Of a stretch of DNA of 64,000 nucleotides, positions 42,419-51,346 are shown in pieces (the stretch's first letter is position 1; each line of letters begins with the position of its first letter). The DNA is from Phascolarctobacterium sp. (GTDB lineage Bacteria > Bacillota > Negativicutes > Acidaminococcales > Acidaminococcaceae). The notes under the pieces are model-generated. The model was not told the DNA's origin and made no database searches. It was given only the letters and a program-made list of their open reading frames with translations. The position numbers and the translations under genes were made by a program. The stretch spans positions 62,001-126,000 of the forward strand of contig QAMT01000023.1 in the NCBI GenBank assembly GCA_003150755.1, in the 5' to 3' direction.

Positions 42419-44719
42419 TTAAAAAAATTCTTTGTCATATCTATAACTATACCATTGCAGCCGCCCGCCGTCAAAGCATACTTTTACCGCGCCCAGCTTA
42501 TCCGTGCGCAATACTTTGGCACCGGCGGCGTTAAGGCGCTGCAAGGCTTCACTGCCCGGATGCCCGTAACTATTGCCCGCACCGGCAGAAATCACTGCCA
42601 GTTTTGGGCGCGCCTGTTTTAAAAACATATCGGTCGATGAATAATTACTGCCGTGATGCGCCACTTTTAAAACATCGGCAGGTTTTATTTTATCCACTGC
42701 CGCCAGCTCGATACTTTCGTCAGCGTCGCCGGTAAATAAAATGCTGCCGTCTTTTTCCGCCACGCGCATAATAACGCTGCTTTCGTTACCGCCGCCCTCG
42801 CCGCGTCCGGAAGCCAGCACCTCAATCCGGCATGGGCCGAGTGTATAAACGCTGCCAGCCCGAGCCGTGATAATATCCTGCGGTCTGATATAACGCAGAA
42901 GCCGCTGCACATCTTCCGAAGGTTTTTCCTGCGGCAAAAGCAGTTTGTCTATCTTTACCAGCCGTGCCAGCCCGGCAGCGCCGCCAGCGTGGTCGTGATG
43001 GCCGTGGCTCAGCGCCAGCAAATCAAGCTTATCAATGCCAAGGTAACGCAGATACGGTACAAGTATGCGGCTGCCGGTATCAAAATCACCCTGTAAACCG
43101 CCGCAATCTACAATAATGTTCTGCCCGGCGCTGGTCTGCACCAAGGCTGCGTCACCCTGCCCTACATCAATAAAATGCACTGTAAAAGGCATAGGCGCAA
43201 GGCTTTTAGCCGCCAGCAAAACCGTTATACCCAGGCTGCAAAACAGCAGCGTCATACGCCGTTCCGCCGCAGTAAACCAATCCTGCTTAAAGCAGGCTAA
43301 CAACGCCAGGTAATACAAAACGCAGCACGCCAGCGGCAAATGCGGCAGGTTTACCACCGCCGCAGGCACACCAGCCAGAAAGTGTACCGCGTTTAACAGC
43401 GGCTGCATGGCAACCCCGGCTGCGTAAATGATAAACGTACCGGCAAAAGGCAGGCACAACCCGGCAAGTGCAGCAATAACCAAAAACTCCATGGCTGGTA
43501 CCAGCAAAATATTGGCGGCAAAGGTAACAAACGAAAGCTGGTTAAAATACCATACCAATAGCGGCAGCGTGGCCAGCTGTGCCGCCAAGGTAATGGCAAG
43601 GCCCTCGCGCACAAGGCTCCATTTAATAAACGCCAGCCGCTCCTTTAACTGCGGGTAAATAAAAATCAGACCGCCTGTTGCCGCAAACGAAAGCTGAAAG
43701 CCAACGTCAAGCAGCCATAAAGGATTGTATAAAAGCAGCAGCACCGCCGCCGCGCAAAAAATGTTGCCGCTTTGCGCTTTTTTGTAGCTGCCGCTGCCTG
43801 CCAATGCAATCGCACTCATCAAAAAAGAACGCCACACCGGCGCCGAACCGCCGCACAAAAGCGCGTACAAAAATAACAGTGCCAGCACAATGCCAATTTG
43901 CAATTTGCCGCGCCTGCCGATAATTAAAATTAAAAAGCCTGCCACCAACGCCATATGCGTGCCGGAAACCGATAAAATATGCGCCAGCCCTGTTGCCGAA
44001 AAAGCCTCGCGCGTCGCTTCGATAAGCCCGTCATAGCCGCCAAGCGCCATGCCGCACAGCACTGAGCCTGCTTCACCGGGAACAGTGCTGCGTATTTTTT
44101 CGCGCAAGCTATATGCAAAAAGAAAAAATTTATCGCTGATGCTTGGTTCTTTAGCAATATGCAGCGCAGATTTTTTTGCACTAATGCGCCCTTTAAGCCC
44201 CTGCTGTAAATTCCAGTTTTCGGTATCAAAACTGCCGGGATTGGCAAAACCATGCAGGACTTTCAGCGTACCGCTGACTGTAATATTGCCCGACACAAAA
44301 TCCGAAACATCTGCCCCGGCTGCAAACACGCGCACCCTACCGCTGGCATTTTGCACTGTGCCGTTTTCCTGCTGCACTGCGCGGCAATCCATAATAAAAC
44401 TTACACCGTCGCCGCGCTGCTTAAGGCTGAGCAAATCGGCACTGCCATATACTGTTACCATGCGCCCGGCGTAGTTATCTATTGCCGCTGCATCCGGCTG
44501 CATAGCCCTGCTGCCAACTGCCAGCCCAAAGGCGCAGAATAACGCCGCACCGCAAACAGCTATATAACACCCCTGCGGCTTAAACTTTGCCAGCACTGCC
44601 AGCAAAACGGCAAGCACCAGTGCAGCCAGGCAGTAAAAATATAAATACTGCGGCGCTAAAATGCCAAAATAATCACCGGCAGCAAATAATCCTGCAGCAA
44701 GCAGAAACCAAATCTTCAT
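42419..44719 (-). CDS. comEC: DNA internalization channel protein ComEC/Rec2
   Basis: Inner-membrane channel for single-stranded DNA in natural transformation. The 766-residue protein has N-terminal membrane segments with an OB-like periplasmic domain (about 60-160), the competence domain of multiple transmembrane helices (about 210-480) with LAHILSVSGTHMALVAG, and a C-terminal metallo-beta-lactamase-like domain with LSHGHHDHAGG (about 575-585). All three domains are intact. Its start overlaps comEA by 4 bp (ATGA). Confidence 0.95.
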   Translation of the reverse strand: MKIWFLLAAGLFAAGDYFGILAPQYLYFYCLAALVLAVLLAVLAKFKPQGCYIAVCGAALFCAFGLAVGSRAMQPDAAAIDNYAGRMVTVYGSADLLSLKQRGDGVSFIMDCRAVQQENGTVQNASGRVRVFAAGADVSDFVSGNITVSGTLKVLHGFANPGSFDTENWNLQQGLKGRISAKKSALHIAKEPSISDKFFLFAYSLREKIRSTVPGEAGSVLCGMALGGYDGLIEATREAFSATGLAHILSVSGTHMALVAGFLILIIGRRGKLQIGIVLALLFLYALLCGGSAPVWRSFLMSAIALAGSGSYKKAQSGNIFCAAAVLLLLYNPLWLLDVGFQLSFAATGGLIFIYPQLKERLAFIKWSLVREGLAITLAAQLATLPLLVWYFNQLSFVTFAANILLVPAMEFLVIAALAGLCLPFAGTFIIYAAGVAMQPLLNAVHFLAGVPAAVVNLPHLPLACCVLYYLALLACFKQDWFTAAERRMTLLFCSLGITVLLAAKSLAPMPFTVHFIDVGQGDAALVQTSAGQNIIVDCGGLQGDFDTGSRILVPYLRYLGIDKLDLLALSHGHHDHAGGAAGLARLVKIDKLLLPQEKPSEDVQRLLRYIRPQDIITARAGSVYTLGPCRIEVLASGRGEGGGNESSVIMRVAEKDGSILFTGDADESIELAAVDKIKPADVLKVAHHGSNYSSTDMFLKQARPKLAVISAGAGNSYGHPGSEALQRLNAAGAKVLRTDKLGAVKVCFDGGRLQWYSYRYDKEFF

Positions 44720-45354
44720 AAATCAAGGTATGGGCGCATTTTATTAAACTTAGCCTGCCCAATGCCTTTCACATTCATAATATCTTCAATTTTGGCAAAG
44801 CCGTGCTGGCTGCGGTATTCTACAATGCGCTGGGCCGTTACCGCACCGACGCCCGGAAGCTGTTCCAGTTCTTCTGCCGCAGCGCTGTTCAGCCGTATTT
44901 TGCCGCCGTCAGCAACAGCCGGTGCAGCAGCTTCAACAGGCAATGCCGCACTGCCTGCCGCTGCATTAACAGTTGTGCCATAAGCAGCACTATTTTGCGC
45001 CTGTTGCAGCTTGCGCAGCTCCTTAGCGCTTAAACGAGGCACGTTTATCTGCATGCCGTCTTTACAGATTTTAGCAAGGTTCACCTTGTCGAGGTTAGCT
45101 TCCTCCGTCATGCCTCCGGCTGCTTCTATCGCTTCAACAGCCCGGCTGCCCGGTGCAATTTCGTGCAGGCCTGGTTTAGCTACTGCACCGCTTACATATA
45201 CCGTTATTTTTGCATCTGTCGTTTCTTCTACCTGTGCTGCTGCCTGCTGCACCTCCAATACAGTTTCTTCACGCTGCTGCGGCCCAAAGCTGGCCAGCAC
45301 GCAAAACAGCACCGCCACAGCAACGGCGATAATCTTTTTATTAAGCTGCGCCAT
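44716..45354 (-). CDS. comEA: Competence DNA-binding protein ComEA
   Basis: A 212-residue protein with one N-terminal transmembrane anchor (about 8-25), an SLBB domain (ITVYVSGAVAKPGLHEIAPG, about 49-120), an Ala/Pro linker and a C-terminal double helix-hairpin-helix (LNSAAAEELEQLPGVGAVTA to the end) that binds incoming double-stranded DNA. It sits directly before comEC, the conserved pair. Confidence 0.94.
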   Translation of the reverse strand: MAQLNKKIIAVAVAVLFCVLASFGPQQREETVLEVQQAAAQVEETTDAKITVYVSGAVAKPGLHEIAPGSRAVEAIEAAGGMTEEANLDKVNLAKICKDGMQINVPRLSAKELRKLQQAQNSAAYGTTVNAAAGSAALPVEAAAPAVADGGKIRLNSAAAEELEQLPGVGAVTAQRIVEYRSQHGFAKIEDIMNVKGIGQAKFNKMRPYLDL

Positions 45355-45382
45355 CAGTTCAACTCCTTATAAAAAAATAAAA

Positions 45383-45406
45383 ACTCCCCGGATTTCTCCA
45401 AGGAGT
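45383..45406 (-). terminator. Terminator after leuS
   Basis: 10-bp minus-strand stem ACTCCTTGGA / TCCGGGGAGT with a GAAA tetraloop (two G-U pairs), followed by TTTTATTTTTTT. Confidence 0.9.
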
Positions 45407-45424
45407 TTTTGTTAAATAAACCAA

Positions 45425-47917
45425 TTACGGTTTTACAACGATATTGACCAGACGGCCCGGCACGCAAATAACCTTCACAATTTTTGCGGTATCAACGGTT
45501 TCTGCAATATGCGGTTCGGCAAGCGCCAGTTTTTCCAGTTCAGCCTTACCCGCATCGGCAGGCACAACCAGGCGGCCTCTTAATTTGCCGTTAACCTGCA
45601 AAGCAATTTCCACGCTGTCCACTTTCATGGCTTCATTATCATATTTCGGCCATTTTTCGTTGTGGATGCTGCCTTCTTCAGAAATTACACCGTGCCACAG
45701 TTCTTCCGTGATATGCGGAACAAACGGCGAAAGCAGTTTCAGCAGGTTGGAAATAACTTCAAAAATCAAGCCTGCATGCGGTGTTTTTTCAGCTTCTTTG
45801 TAAGCATACAAAGCGTTAACCAGTTCCATCATCGAGCTGATAGCAGTATTAAAGTTGAAGCGCTGTTCAATGTCGTCCGTTACCTTTTTAATGCTGGTAT
45901 GCAGCACACGGCGCAGGTTTTTACCCGCTTCGTTCAGTTCAGCCGGGTCATACTGCGTAACCTTCTGCGCCAGCACATCCTGATAATGGTAAACAATACG
46001 CCATACCCTGCCGAGGAAACGGAACGAGCCTTCAACGCCCTGGTCGCTCCATTCCAGTTCTCTTTCAGGCGGTGCGGCAAACATAATAAACAATCTTGCC
46101 GTATCAGCGCCGTATTTGCCGATGATTTCTTCCGGCGATACAACATTGCCAAGGGATTTACTCATCTTAGCGCCATCTTTAATAACCATGCCCTGAGTCA
46201 GCAGGTTGGTGAACGGTTCTTTATAATCTACAAGGCCCGCGTCATGCAGCACCTTCATAAAGAAGCGGGAATACAAAAGATGCAGGATTGCGTGTTCAAT
46301 GCCGCCAATGTACTGGTCAACCGGGGACCAGTAATTTACTTTGGCTTTGCTGAACGGCGCGTCAGCATTTTTCGGGTCGGTATAACGCAGATAGTACCAG
46401 GAAGAACACAGGAAGGTGTCCATGGTATCGGTCTCGCGTTTTGCAGGCTTGCCGCATTTCGGGCAGGTGCAATTTACAAAGCTTTCAGAGGTTGCCAGCG
46501 GCGATACGGCACCGGCATCGAATTTAACGTCTTCCGGCAGCATTACCGGCAGCTGGTCTTCCGGCACAAGCACTTCGCCACAGTCCGGGCAGTAAATAAC
46601 CGGAATCGGCGCGCCCCAATAGCGCTGGCGGCTGATAAGCCAGTCGCGCAGGCGGTAATTAACGCGGCGGTGGCCGATGCCCATTGCTTCGATTTTGTCC
46701 TTGATTGCTTCCATGCCTTCATGCAGCTCCATGCCGCTGAATTCACCGGAATTTACAAGCACGCCTTCTTTTTCCTCATAGGCGTCGGTCATATCTTCTA
46801 ATTTAAGCTCTTTATCCTTGGGGTTAATTACAACAATTTTATCAATACCGTATTTACCGGCAAACATCCAGTCGCGGGAATCATGGGTAGGTACGCCCAT
46901 AACAGCGCCCGTGCCATAATCGTAAAGTACATAGTTTGTAATCCAGATCTGCACTTTGCGTCCGGTCAGCGGATGGATGCAGTAGCAGCCTGTAAACAGG
47001 CCTTCTTTTTCAGATTCGCTGGAAGTACGTTCAATATCGGACTGATTTCTTACGCGCTCGCAGAAAGCTTTGATTTCTTCGGCTTTCGGGTTGTTTTCGC
47101 ACAGTTTTTCAACCAGCGGATGCTCTGCGGCAAGTACCACAAAGGTAACGCCGTAAATCGTATCCGGGCGGGTAGTGTAAACAGGCACGCGCTCGCCAAG
47201 TTCCGGAATTTCAAAGCTGAATTCCAAACCTTCGCTGCGGCCAATCCAGTTGCGCTGCATAGTTTTAACGCGCTCAGGCCAGCCTTCCAGAAGGTCAAGG
47301 TCTTTCAGCAGGTCTTCGGCATAATCAGTAATTTTAAAGAACCACTGTTCCAGGTCTTTTTTTACAACTTCGTTATCGCAGCGCCAGCATTTGCCGTCGA
47401 TAACCTGTTCGTTGGCAAGTACCGTGTTGCAGGTATTGCACCAGTTAACGGCAGATTTCTTTTTAACTGCCAGGCCGCGTTTATAAAACAGTTCAAAAAA
47501 CCATTGCGTCCATTTATAATAATCGGGCTTGCAGGTAGTTACCTCGCGGTCCCAGTCATAGGAAAGGCCGAGTCGTTTCTGCTGGCGCGTCATGTTGGCA
47601 ATGTTTTCCATCGTCCATTTTTTCGGCGGAATGCCGTGTTTGATAGCAGCATTTTCAGCAGGCATGCCGAAAGAGTCCCAGCCCATCGGATGCAGCACAT
47701 TATAACCGTTCATCGTGCGGAAGCGCGCAACAACGTCGCCGATGGAATAGTTGCGCACATGGCCCATGTGCAGGTTGCCGGAAGGATACGGGAACATTTC
47801 CAGCACATAGGATTTCGGACGGCTGCTGTCCATTTCTGTTTTAAAGGTTTTGTTGTCTTCCCAGTATTTCTGCCATTTGGCTTCAATCTCATGGGGATTA
47901 TACTTTTCTTGAATCAT
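45425..47917 (-). CDS. leuS: Leucyl-tRNA synthetase
   Basis: Class I synthetase charging tRNA-Leu. The 830-residue protein has the HIGH motif in PYPSGNLHMGHVRN (about 39-52), the editing domain (about 220-420), a zinc-type CTCPKCGKPAK insert and the KMSKS loop in KMSKSLGN. The ATG at 47917 is preferred since it gives MIQEKYNPHEIEAKWQ and has GAGG about 10 bases upstream. The leader is short; no T-box element is present, unlike many Firmicute leuS genes. Confidence 0.97.
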   Translation of the reverse strand: MIQEKYNPHEIEAKWQKYWEDNKTFKTEMDSSRPKSYVLEMFPYPSGNLHMGHVRNYSIGDVVARFRTMNGYNVLHPMGWDSFGMPAENAAIKHGIPPKKWTMENIANMTRQQKRLGLSYDWDREVTTCKPDYYKWTQWFFELFYKRGLAVKKKSAVNWCNTCNTVLANEQVIDGKCWRCDNEVVKKDLEQWFFKITDYAEDLLKDLDLLEGWPERVKTMQRNWIGRSEGLEFSFEIPELGERVPVYTTRPDTIYGVTFVVLAAEHPLVEKLCENNPKAEEIKAFCERVRNQSDIERTSSESEKEGLFTGCYCIHPLTGRKVQIWITNYVLYDYGTGAVMGVPTHDSRDWMFAGKYGIDKIVVINPKDKELKLEDMTDAYEEKEGVLVNSGEFSGMELHEGMEAIKDKIEAMGIGHRRVNYRLRDWLISRQRYWGAPIPVIYCPDCGEVLVPEDQLPVMLPEDVKFDAGAVSPLATSESFVNCTCPKCGKPAKRETDTMDTFLCSSWYYLRYTDPKNADAPFSKAKVNYWSPVDQYIGGIEHAILHLLYSRFFMKVLHDAGLVDYKEPFTNLLTQGMVIKDGAKMSKSLGNVVSPEEIIGKYGADTARLFIMFAAPPERELEWSDQGVEGSFRFLGRVWRIVYHYQDVLAQKVTQYDPAELNEAGKNLRRVLHTSIKKVTDDIEQRFNFNTAISSMMELVNALYAYKEAEKTPHAGLIFEVISNLLKLLSPFVPHITEELWHGVISEEGSIHNEKWPKYDNEAMKVDSVEIALQVNGKLRGRLVVPADAGKAELEKLALAEPHIAETVDTAKIVKVICVPGRLVNIVVKP

Positions 47918-47972
47918 ATTTTTCAACCTCACACAATAAAGATAAAGCTATTTTAAGAATAATACCCTTAAA

Positions 47973-48001
47973 ATTATATAGCTTACAGGATTTAAAGTCA
48001 A
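47973..48001 (-). promoter_or_regulatory. Promoter of leuS
   Basis: TTGACT (47996-48001), 17 bp, TATAAT (47973-47978) on the minus strand, with a leader of about 45 bases. Confidence 0.88.
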
Positions 48002-48088
48002 TTATAAAAGCCTGCTGCCGTGTACAAATATCGCCAAAGTGTAAAAAATATGATACAATCAAAGTAAATTTTACATAAAGGAGACACT

Positions 48089-48784
48089 ATGAGCCTTTTT
48101 GCCATTGGCGACTTCCATTTATCCGGCGAGCCGCCAGCCAAACCCATGGAGGTTTTTAATCCTGCCTGGGCAGGACATTTTGAAAAAATACGCCGTAACT
48201 GGCTGAATATTATTGCACCGGAGGACACCGTCATTATCTGCGGCGATACCTCGTGGGCAATGTCGCTTGAAACTGCTATGCAGGATTTAAACCGCATTGC
48301 CGCCTTGCCGGGACACAAAATAATTTTGCGCGGCAATCACGATTACTGGTGGACCAGCCTGAAAAAAATGCAGCAGGCGACAGAAAACAAATTTATGTTT
48401 TTGCAGAACAATTTTTTTGCCTGCGGCGATGCAGCTATTTGCGGTTCGCGCGGATGGCTGCTGCCTTCATCCGATAATTTTACGGACGATGACAAGCATA
48501 TTTATGAACGCGAAGGAACAAGGCTGGAACTTTCGTTAAGCGCCGCCAAAAACGCCGGCTTCAGCAAAATTGTTGCCGCCATGCACTACCCGCCTCTATA
48601 CAAGGCAGACGAAGTTACCATTTTTACGGAACTTTTTGCCAGATACGGCGTGACGCACTGCGTATTCGGGCACATCCACGGGCAGGACGCCGCCAATGTT
48701 TTTGAAGGCGAAACGCGCGGCGTAACCTACAAACTGACAAGCTGCGATACGCAGAACTTTGTGCCGCAGCTTGTGCTGCCTTAA
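48089..48784 (+). CDS. Metallophosphoesterase
   Basis: A 231-residue calcineurin-like phosphoesterase. All five metal motifs are visible: GDFHL (Asp8, His10), CGDTSWAM, LRGNHDYWW, AMHYPPLY and FGHIHG. There is no signal peptide, so it acts in the cytoplasm. Phosphodiesterase or phosphatase activity is likely; the substrate is unknown. AAGGAGAC precedes the ATG. Single gene with terminator. Confidence 0.92.
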   Translation: MSLFAIGDFHLSGEPPAKPMEVFNPAWAGHFEKIRRNWLNIIAPEDTVIICGDTSWAMSLETAMQDLNRIAALPGHKIILRGNHDYWWTSLKKMQQATENKFMFLQNNFFACGDAAICGSRGWLLPSSDNFTDDDKHIYEREGTRLELSLSAAKNAGFSKIVAAMHYPPLYKADEVTIFTELFARYGVTHCVFGHIHGQDAANVFEGETRGVTYKLTSCDTQNFVPQLVLP

Positions 48785-48798
48785 AACAAAATATTTGC

Positions 48799-48830
48799 AA
48801 TCCGCATGGTTATTCTGTGCGGATTTTTTA
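48799..48830. terminator. Terminator between the phosphoesterase and the pilin operon
   Basis: Stem AATCCGCA / TGCGGATT followed by TTTTTTATT on the plus strand; a short A/T run lies on the other side for the convergent operon. Confidence 0.85.
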
Positions 48831-49751
48831 TTGCTGTTTTAAACGCAGCGCCGTTATAAACGGCTGCAAAACCGTTTCATCACGCGTAAAGTTTGCGCCG
48901 CTCTCTATGGTTAAATTACCGTCGCACAATGCAATGCCGCTGACGGAAGCGCCGCTTTTTATTGTAATATCATACTTGGAAATAAGTAAAACTTTACCCA
49001 GCACGGCATTTTTGCCGATTTCAATCTGCCCGTCGCTGATGATGACGCAAAAATCAGGTATCTTCGTTCCATCCGCCACAAAAATGCTCATCATAGCAAC
49101 AAGGCAGCCCTGCCCTTTGATATTTTTAGACGCTGCGGCAATGCTTTTGCTGTAATGCCCATCGTCATAATATAACGCGCCGGAAAGTCCGTATTCTTCA
49201 AATTCCGTTTTGGTTGGAAAAGCCATTTCCTTAAAATTAGCATAGTTTTTAATATCAAGGCTGTCCAAAATGCCGCCCAGGTTATCAGCATACGCCGTGC
49301 CTTCCGGCAGATTTTCCGCACCGGTAAGTTTTTTGCCTGCCGCCAGTGTATAACGCCTGCCAAGCTCAGCAATGTCCTGCGGCAAATTTAGTTTAAGCTG
49401 CTGTAAGGCAAGGCTTTGCCCGCCCGCATCGGCGCTTATGATATAGCGTGCCAGGCCGTTCTGTTCTTCCGCATCAATGCCTGCACGCAAAATATAGCCG
49501 CCGGGATACAGCTTCTGCGGCGGTAATTCAATACTATTCTGCAACGTGCTGTCCATAAAATCAGACTTAGCCAAAGCCTGCACAGCCAATTGCAGCTGAC
49601 GGCGCACAAGTCGCTGCTGTGTTTCTTCAGCCTCCTGCCGCAGCCAGTACGCCGCTGCATGCAGGAAGGCCGCAACGGCAAGCACGCCCGCCAATACAGC
49701 AACGCCTATGCCGCCGCGCCTGTCGCTTAAAATTTTGTTAAAAACTGCCAT
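48828..49751 (-). CDS. GspK/PilX-like minor pilin protein
   Basis: A 307-residue protein with a short basic leader, one N-terminal hydrophobic helix (GGIGVAVLAGVLAVAAFLHAA, about 13-32) and a large extracytoplasmic part. The leader ends in Arg-Gly-Gly without Glu at position +5, the feature that sets GspK and PilX apart from other pseudopilins. The C-terminal part (about 220-300) is rich in short beta-like repeats (IEIGKNAVLGKV, ITIKSGASVSGIALCD). It overlaps the previous gene by 14 bp and ends the operon. The position after J-like, I-like, H-like and G-like genes supports a K role. Confidence 0.7.
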   Translation of the reverse strand: MAVFNKILSDRRGGIGVAVLAGVLAVAAFLHAAAYWLRQEAEETQQRLVRRQLQLAVQALAKSDFMDSTLQNSIELPPQKLYPGGYILRAGIDAEEQNGLARYIISADAGGQSLALQQLKLNLPQDIAELGRRYTLAAGKKLTGAENLPEGTAYADNLGGILDSLDIKNYANFKEMAFPTKTEFEEYGLSGALYYDDGHYSKSIAAASKNIKGQGCLVAMMSIFVADGTKIPDFCVIISDGQIEIGKNAVLGKVLLISKYDITIKSGASVSGIALCDGNLTIESGANFTRDETVLQPFITALRLKQQ

Positions 49752-50220
49752 TTGCCATTACATAAACTTCCGTAAATTTTTTACTGCGCCCCGCAGCATT
49801 ATCCTTTAGCTGTAAGGTAACCTTCAATTTATCTGCTGCAATCTGTTCAGCCTTAATGCTTTCCAGTGTAACTTCTGTCAGCGACAGCGGATTAACACCG
49901 CGGGATGAATTATATTTTATCTCACGCGCCAGCGAACCGCTGCTGCGGTAAAAAGTTACCTGCCTGTTGCCGCGTGTTTCTTTGCAGACTATTTTATCGT
50001 TGCTGCCGCTGGTAATTTTTATGTTAGCAGTATGCAAAAATAGTTCCTGTTCAATAAAACTCTGGCTGTAACGGGCAGCGCGGTACAAAAGCAAATCGCT
50101 TTGCAGCTTTTGCCACGAGCGGGCAAACCCGGACAAACCGTTATACATAATAACGGCAGCAATAAAAGTAACTGCCACGGCAAGGCAGATTTCCGTCAGC
50201 AGATAGCCTTTGTTATTCAC
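49738..50220 (-). CDS. Prepilin-like protein, GspJ/ComGF-like
   Basis: A 160-residue protein with a class III (prepilin) signal: MNNKG then YLLTEICLAVAVTFIAAV, so cleavage after Gly5 puts Glu at +5. The rest (about 35-160) is a beta-rich globular domain. It overlaps the 101-residue pilin gene by 8 bp. In size and place it fits the minor pseudopilin J or ComGF. Needs a prepilin peptidase, which is not in this window. Confidence 0.8.
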   Translation of the reverse strand: MNNKGYLLTEICLAVAVTFIAAVIMYNGLSGFARSWQKLQSDLLLYRAARYSQSFIEQELFLHTANIKITSGSNDKIVCKETRGNRQVTFYRSSGSLAREIKYNSSRGVNPLSLTEVTLESIKAEQIAADKLKVTLQLKDNAAGRSKKFTEVYVMANGSF

Positions 50221-50518
50221 CGGCAGTTACCACGGCAGCAGCAATCTTACCGACAGCATTTTTTACCGTTACATAATAAAAAGGCCTTGCCAAGCCTTCG
50301 CAATAAAATTCCTGCCGTTCTGTTTCTAAACCCAGCGCCGCCATTTCTTCCTCACTGTATGCGCCGGTTGCCGCGTTAAACGCAGCCAAATCAGCGTTAC
50401 GCTGCGCAACAAGCTGCACGCCGCTTGTGTAAGCCGTTACGGCACTTACACTTACCATTGCCGCAGCCGCTAGGCACACCAGCATCTCTGCCAGCACAAA
50501 ACCTTTGCTGCCCCTCAT
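50213..50518 (-). CDS. Prepilin-like protein, GspI-like
   Basis: A 101-residue protein with a prepilin signal: MRGSKG then FVLAEMLVCLAAAAMVSVSA; Glu is at +5 after cleavage. It is small, like GspI. Its start overlaps the 152-residue gene by 4 bp (ATGA). The short C-terminal part holds one cysteine. It would insert in the pseudopilus tip with its neighbours. Confidence 0.8.
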   Translation of the reverse strand: MRGSKGFVLAEMLVCLAAAAMVSVSAVTAYTSGVQLVAQRNADLAAFNAATGAYSEEEMAALGLETERQEFYCEGLARPFYYVTVKNAVGKIAAAVVTAGE

Positions 50519-50973
50519 TTAAACACAACCCTTCCTGTTACTGGCTGCACCTGTAACCAATAGCTGATATCCTTATCATGGCGGCATTTGATAATATAGT
50601 TAAGCGTCTGAGACGGCGCACCCTCCTGCGAAAATTTCAGGTCATTAAGATGCTGGCTGAAATATAAGCCGCTGGCTGCGCCGAAATTTCTTTTCAAAAA
50701 GACATCTTTACCGTGGTAAATCCGGTAGCCATCTTTGTCCTTGTCCATTTCCAGCCGGCTTCTGCCGGATACATCATAAAACGAATACTGCTGCAACGCA
50801 GCAATATCGTCCGCCATTTGCTGCGCGGCATGCTGCGCCTGCATCTTATACAAATAACTGCTTACGCCTATATAAGACGGCACCAGTAAGGCTGCCATTC
50901 CTGCCAAAATACCTGCCGCTGCAATAAGCTCTATCAGTGCAAAGCCTTTATTCTTCAGCTGCACTGCTGCCAT
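50515..50973 (-). CDS. Prepilin-like protein, GspH-like
   Basis: A 152-residue protein with a prepilin signal: MAAVQLKNKG then FALIELIAAAGILAGMAAL; Glu at +5. The globular part is beta-rich with a C-terminal VQPVTGRVVFK strand as in GspH/FimT-type minor pilins. It overlaps the major pilin-like gene by 26 bp, showing tight coupling. Confidence 0.8.
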   Translation of the reverse strand: MAAVQLKNKGFALIELIAAAGILAGMAALLVPSYIGVSSYLYKMQAQHAAQQMADDIAALQQYSFYDVSGRSRLEMDKDKDGYRIYHGKDVFLKRNFGAASGLYFSQHLNDLKFSQEGAPSQTLNYIIKCRHDKDISYWLQVQPVTGRVVFK

Positions 50974-51328
50974 CAGAAGTTACAAGCTCACCTGCTGCAT
51001 TTTTGCCTTTAAGAGTATAAGTTAGCTTATCGCCTGCCGGTGTATAGGTAAACTGCGTCCCGGTAGCGTCTTTAAACTCCTTGCCTTTGGCAATATATTC
51101 ATCCACCAAGTCATCCAAAGCATCCGGGCAAGTGCCTTTATCCATTTTGTACAGCAAAATAGCATTATCAACCGTTGCCAGGTCGCTTTCAAGACGCGCA
51201 TTTTTAGCACGGTCTGCCGCACTGTCCAGCGAAGGCATCAGCATAGCGCCCAAAATGCCCAAAAGTGCAACCACAGCCAATACTTCCAGCAATGTAAAAC
51301 CAGCATTGCCTTTTAATTTTTTCAGCAA
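50948..51328 (-). CDS. Major pseudopilin-like protein, GspG/ComGC-like
   Basis: A 126-residue protein with a near-canonical prepilin signal: MLKKLKGNAG then FTLLEVLAVVALLGILGAML (Glu at +5). The helix continues into KNARLESDLATVDNAILLYK, followed by CPDALDDLVDEYI, the GspG/ComGC pattern with a single cysteine. It is the probable main subunit of the filament. It follows the GspF-like gene by 18 bp. Confidence 0.87.
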   Translation of the reverse strand: MLKKLKGNAGFTLLEVLAVVALLGILGAMLMPSLDSAADRAKNARLESDLATVDNAILLYKMDKGTCPDALDDLVDEYIAKGKEFKDATGTQFTYTPAGDKLTYTLKGKNAAGELVTSDGSSAAEE

Positions 51329-51346
51329 AATAAATCCCCTTTCCTG

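Noticed and set aside
47918..48088. T-box leader for leuS
   Set aside because: Only about 45 bases lie between the promoter and the start codon, with no specifier stem or T-box sequence.
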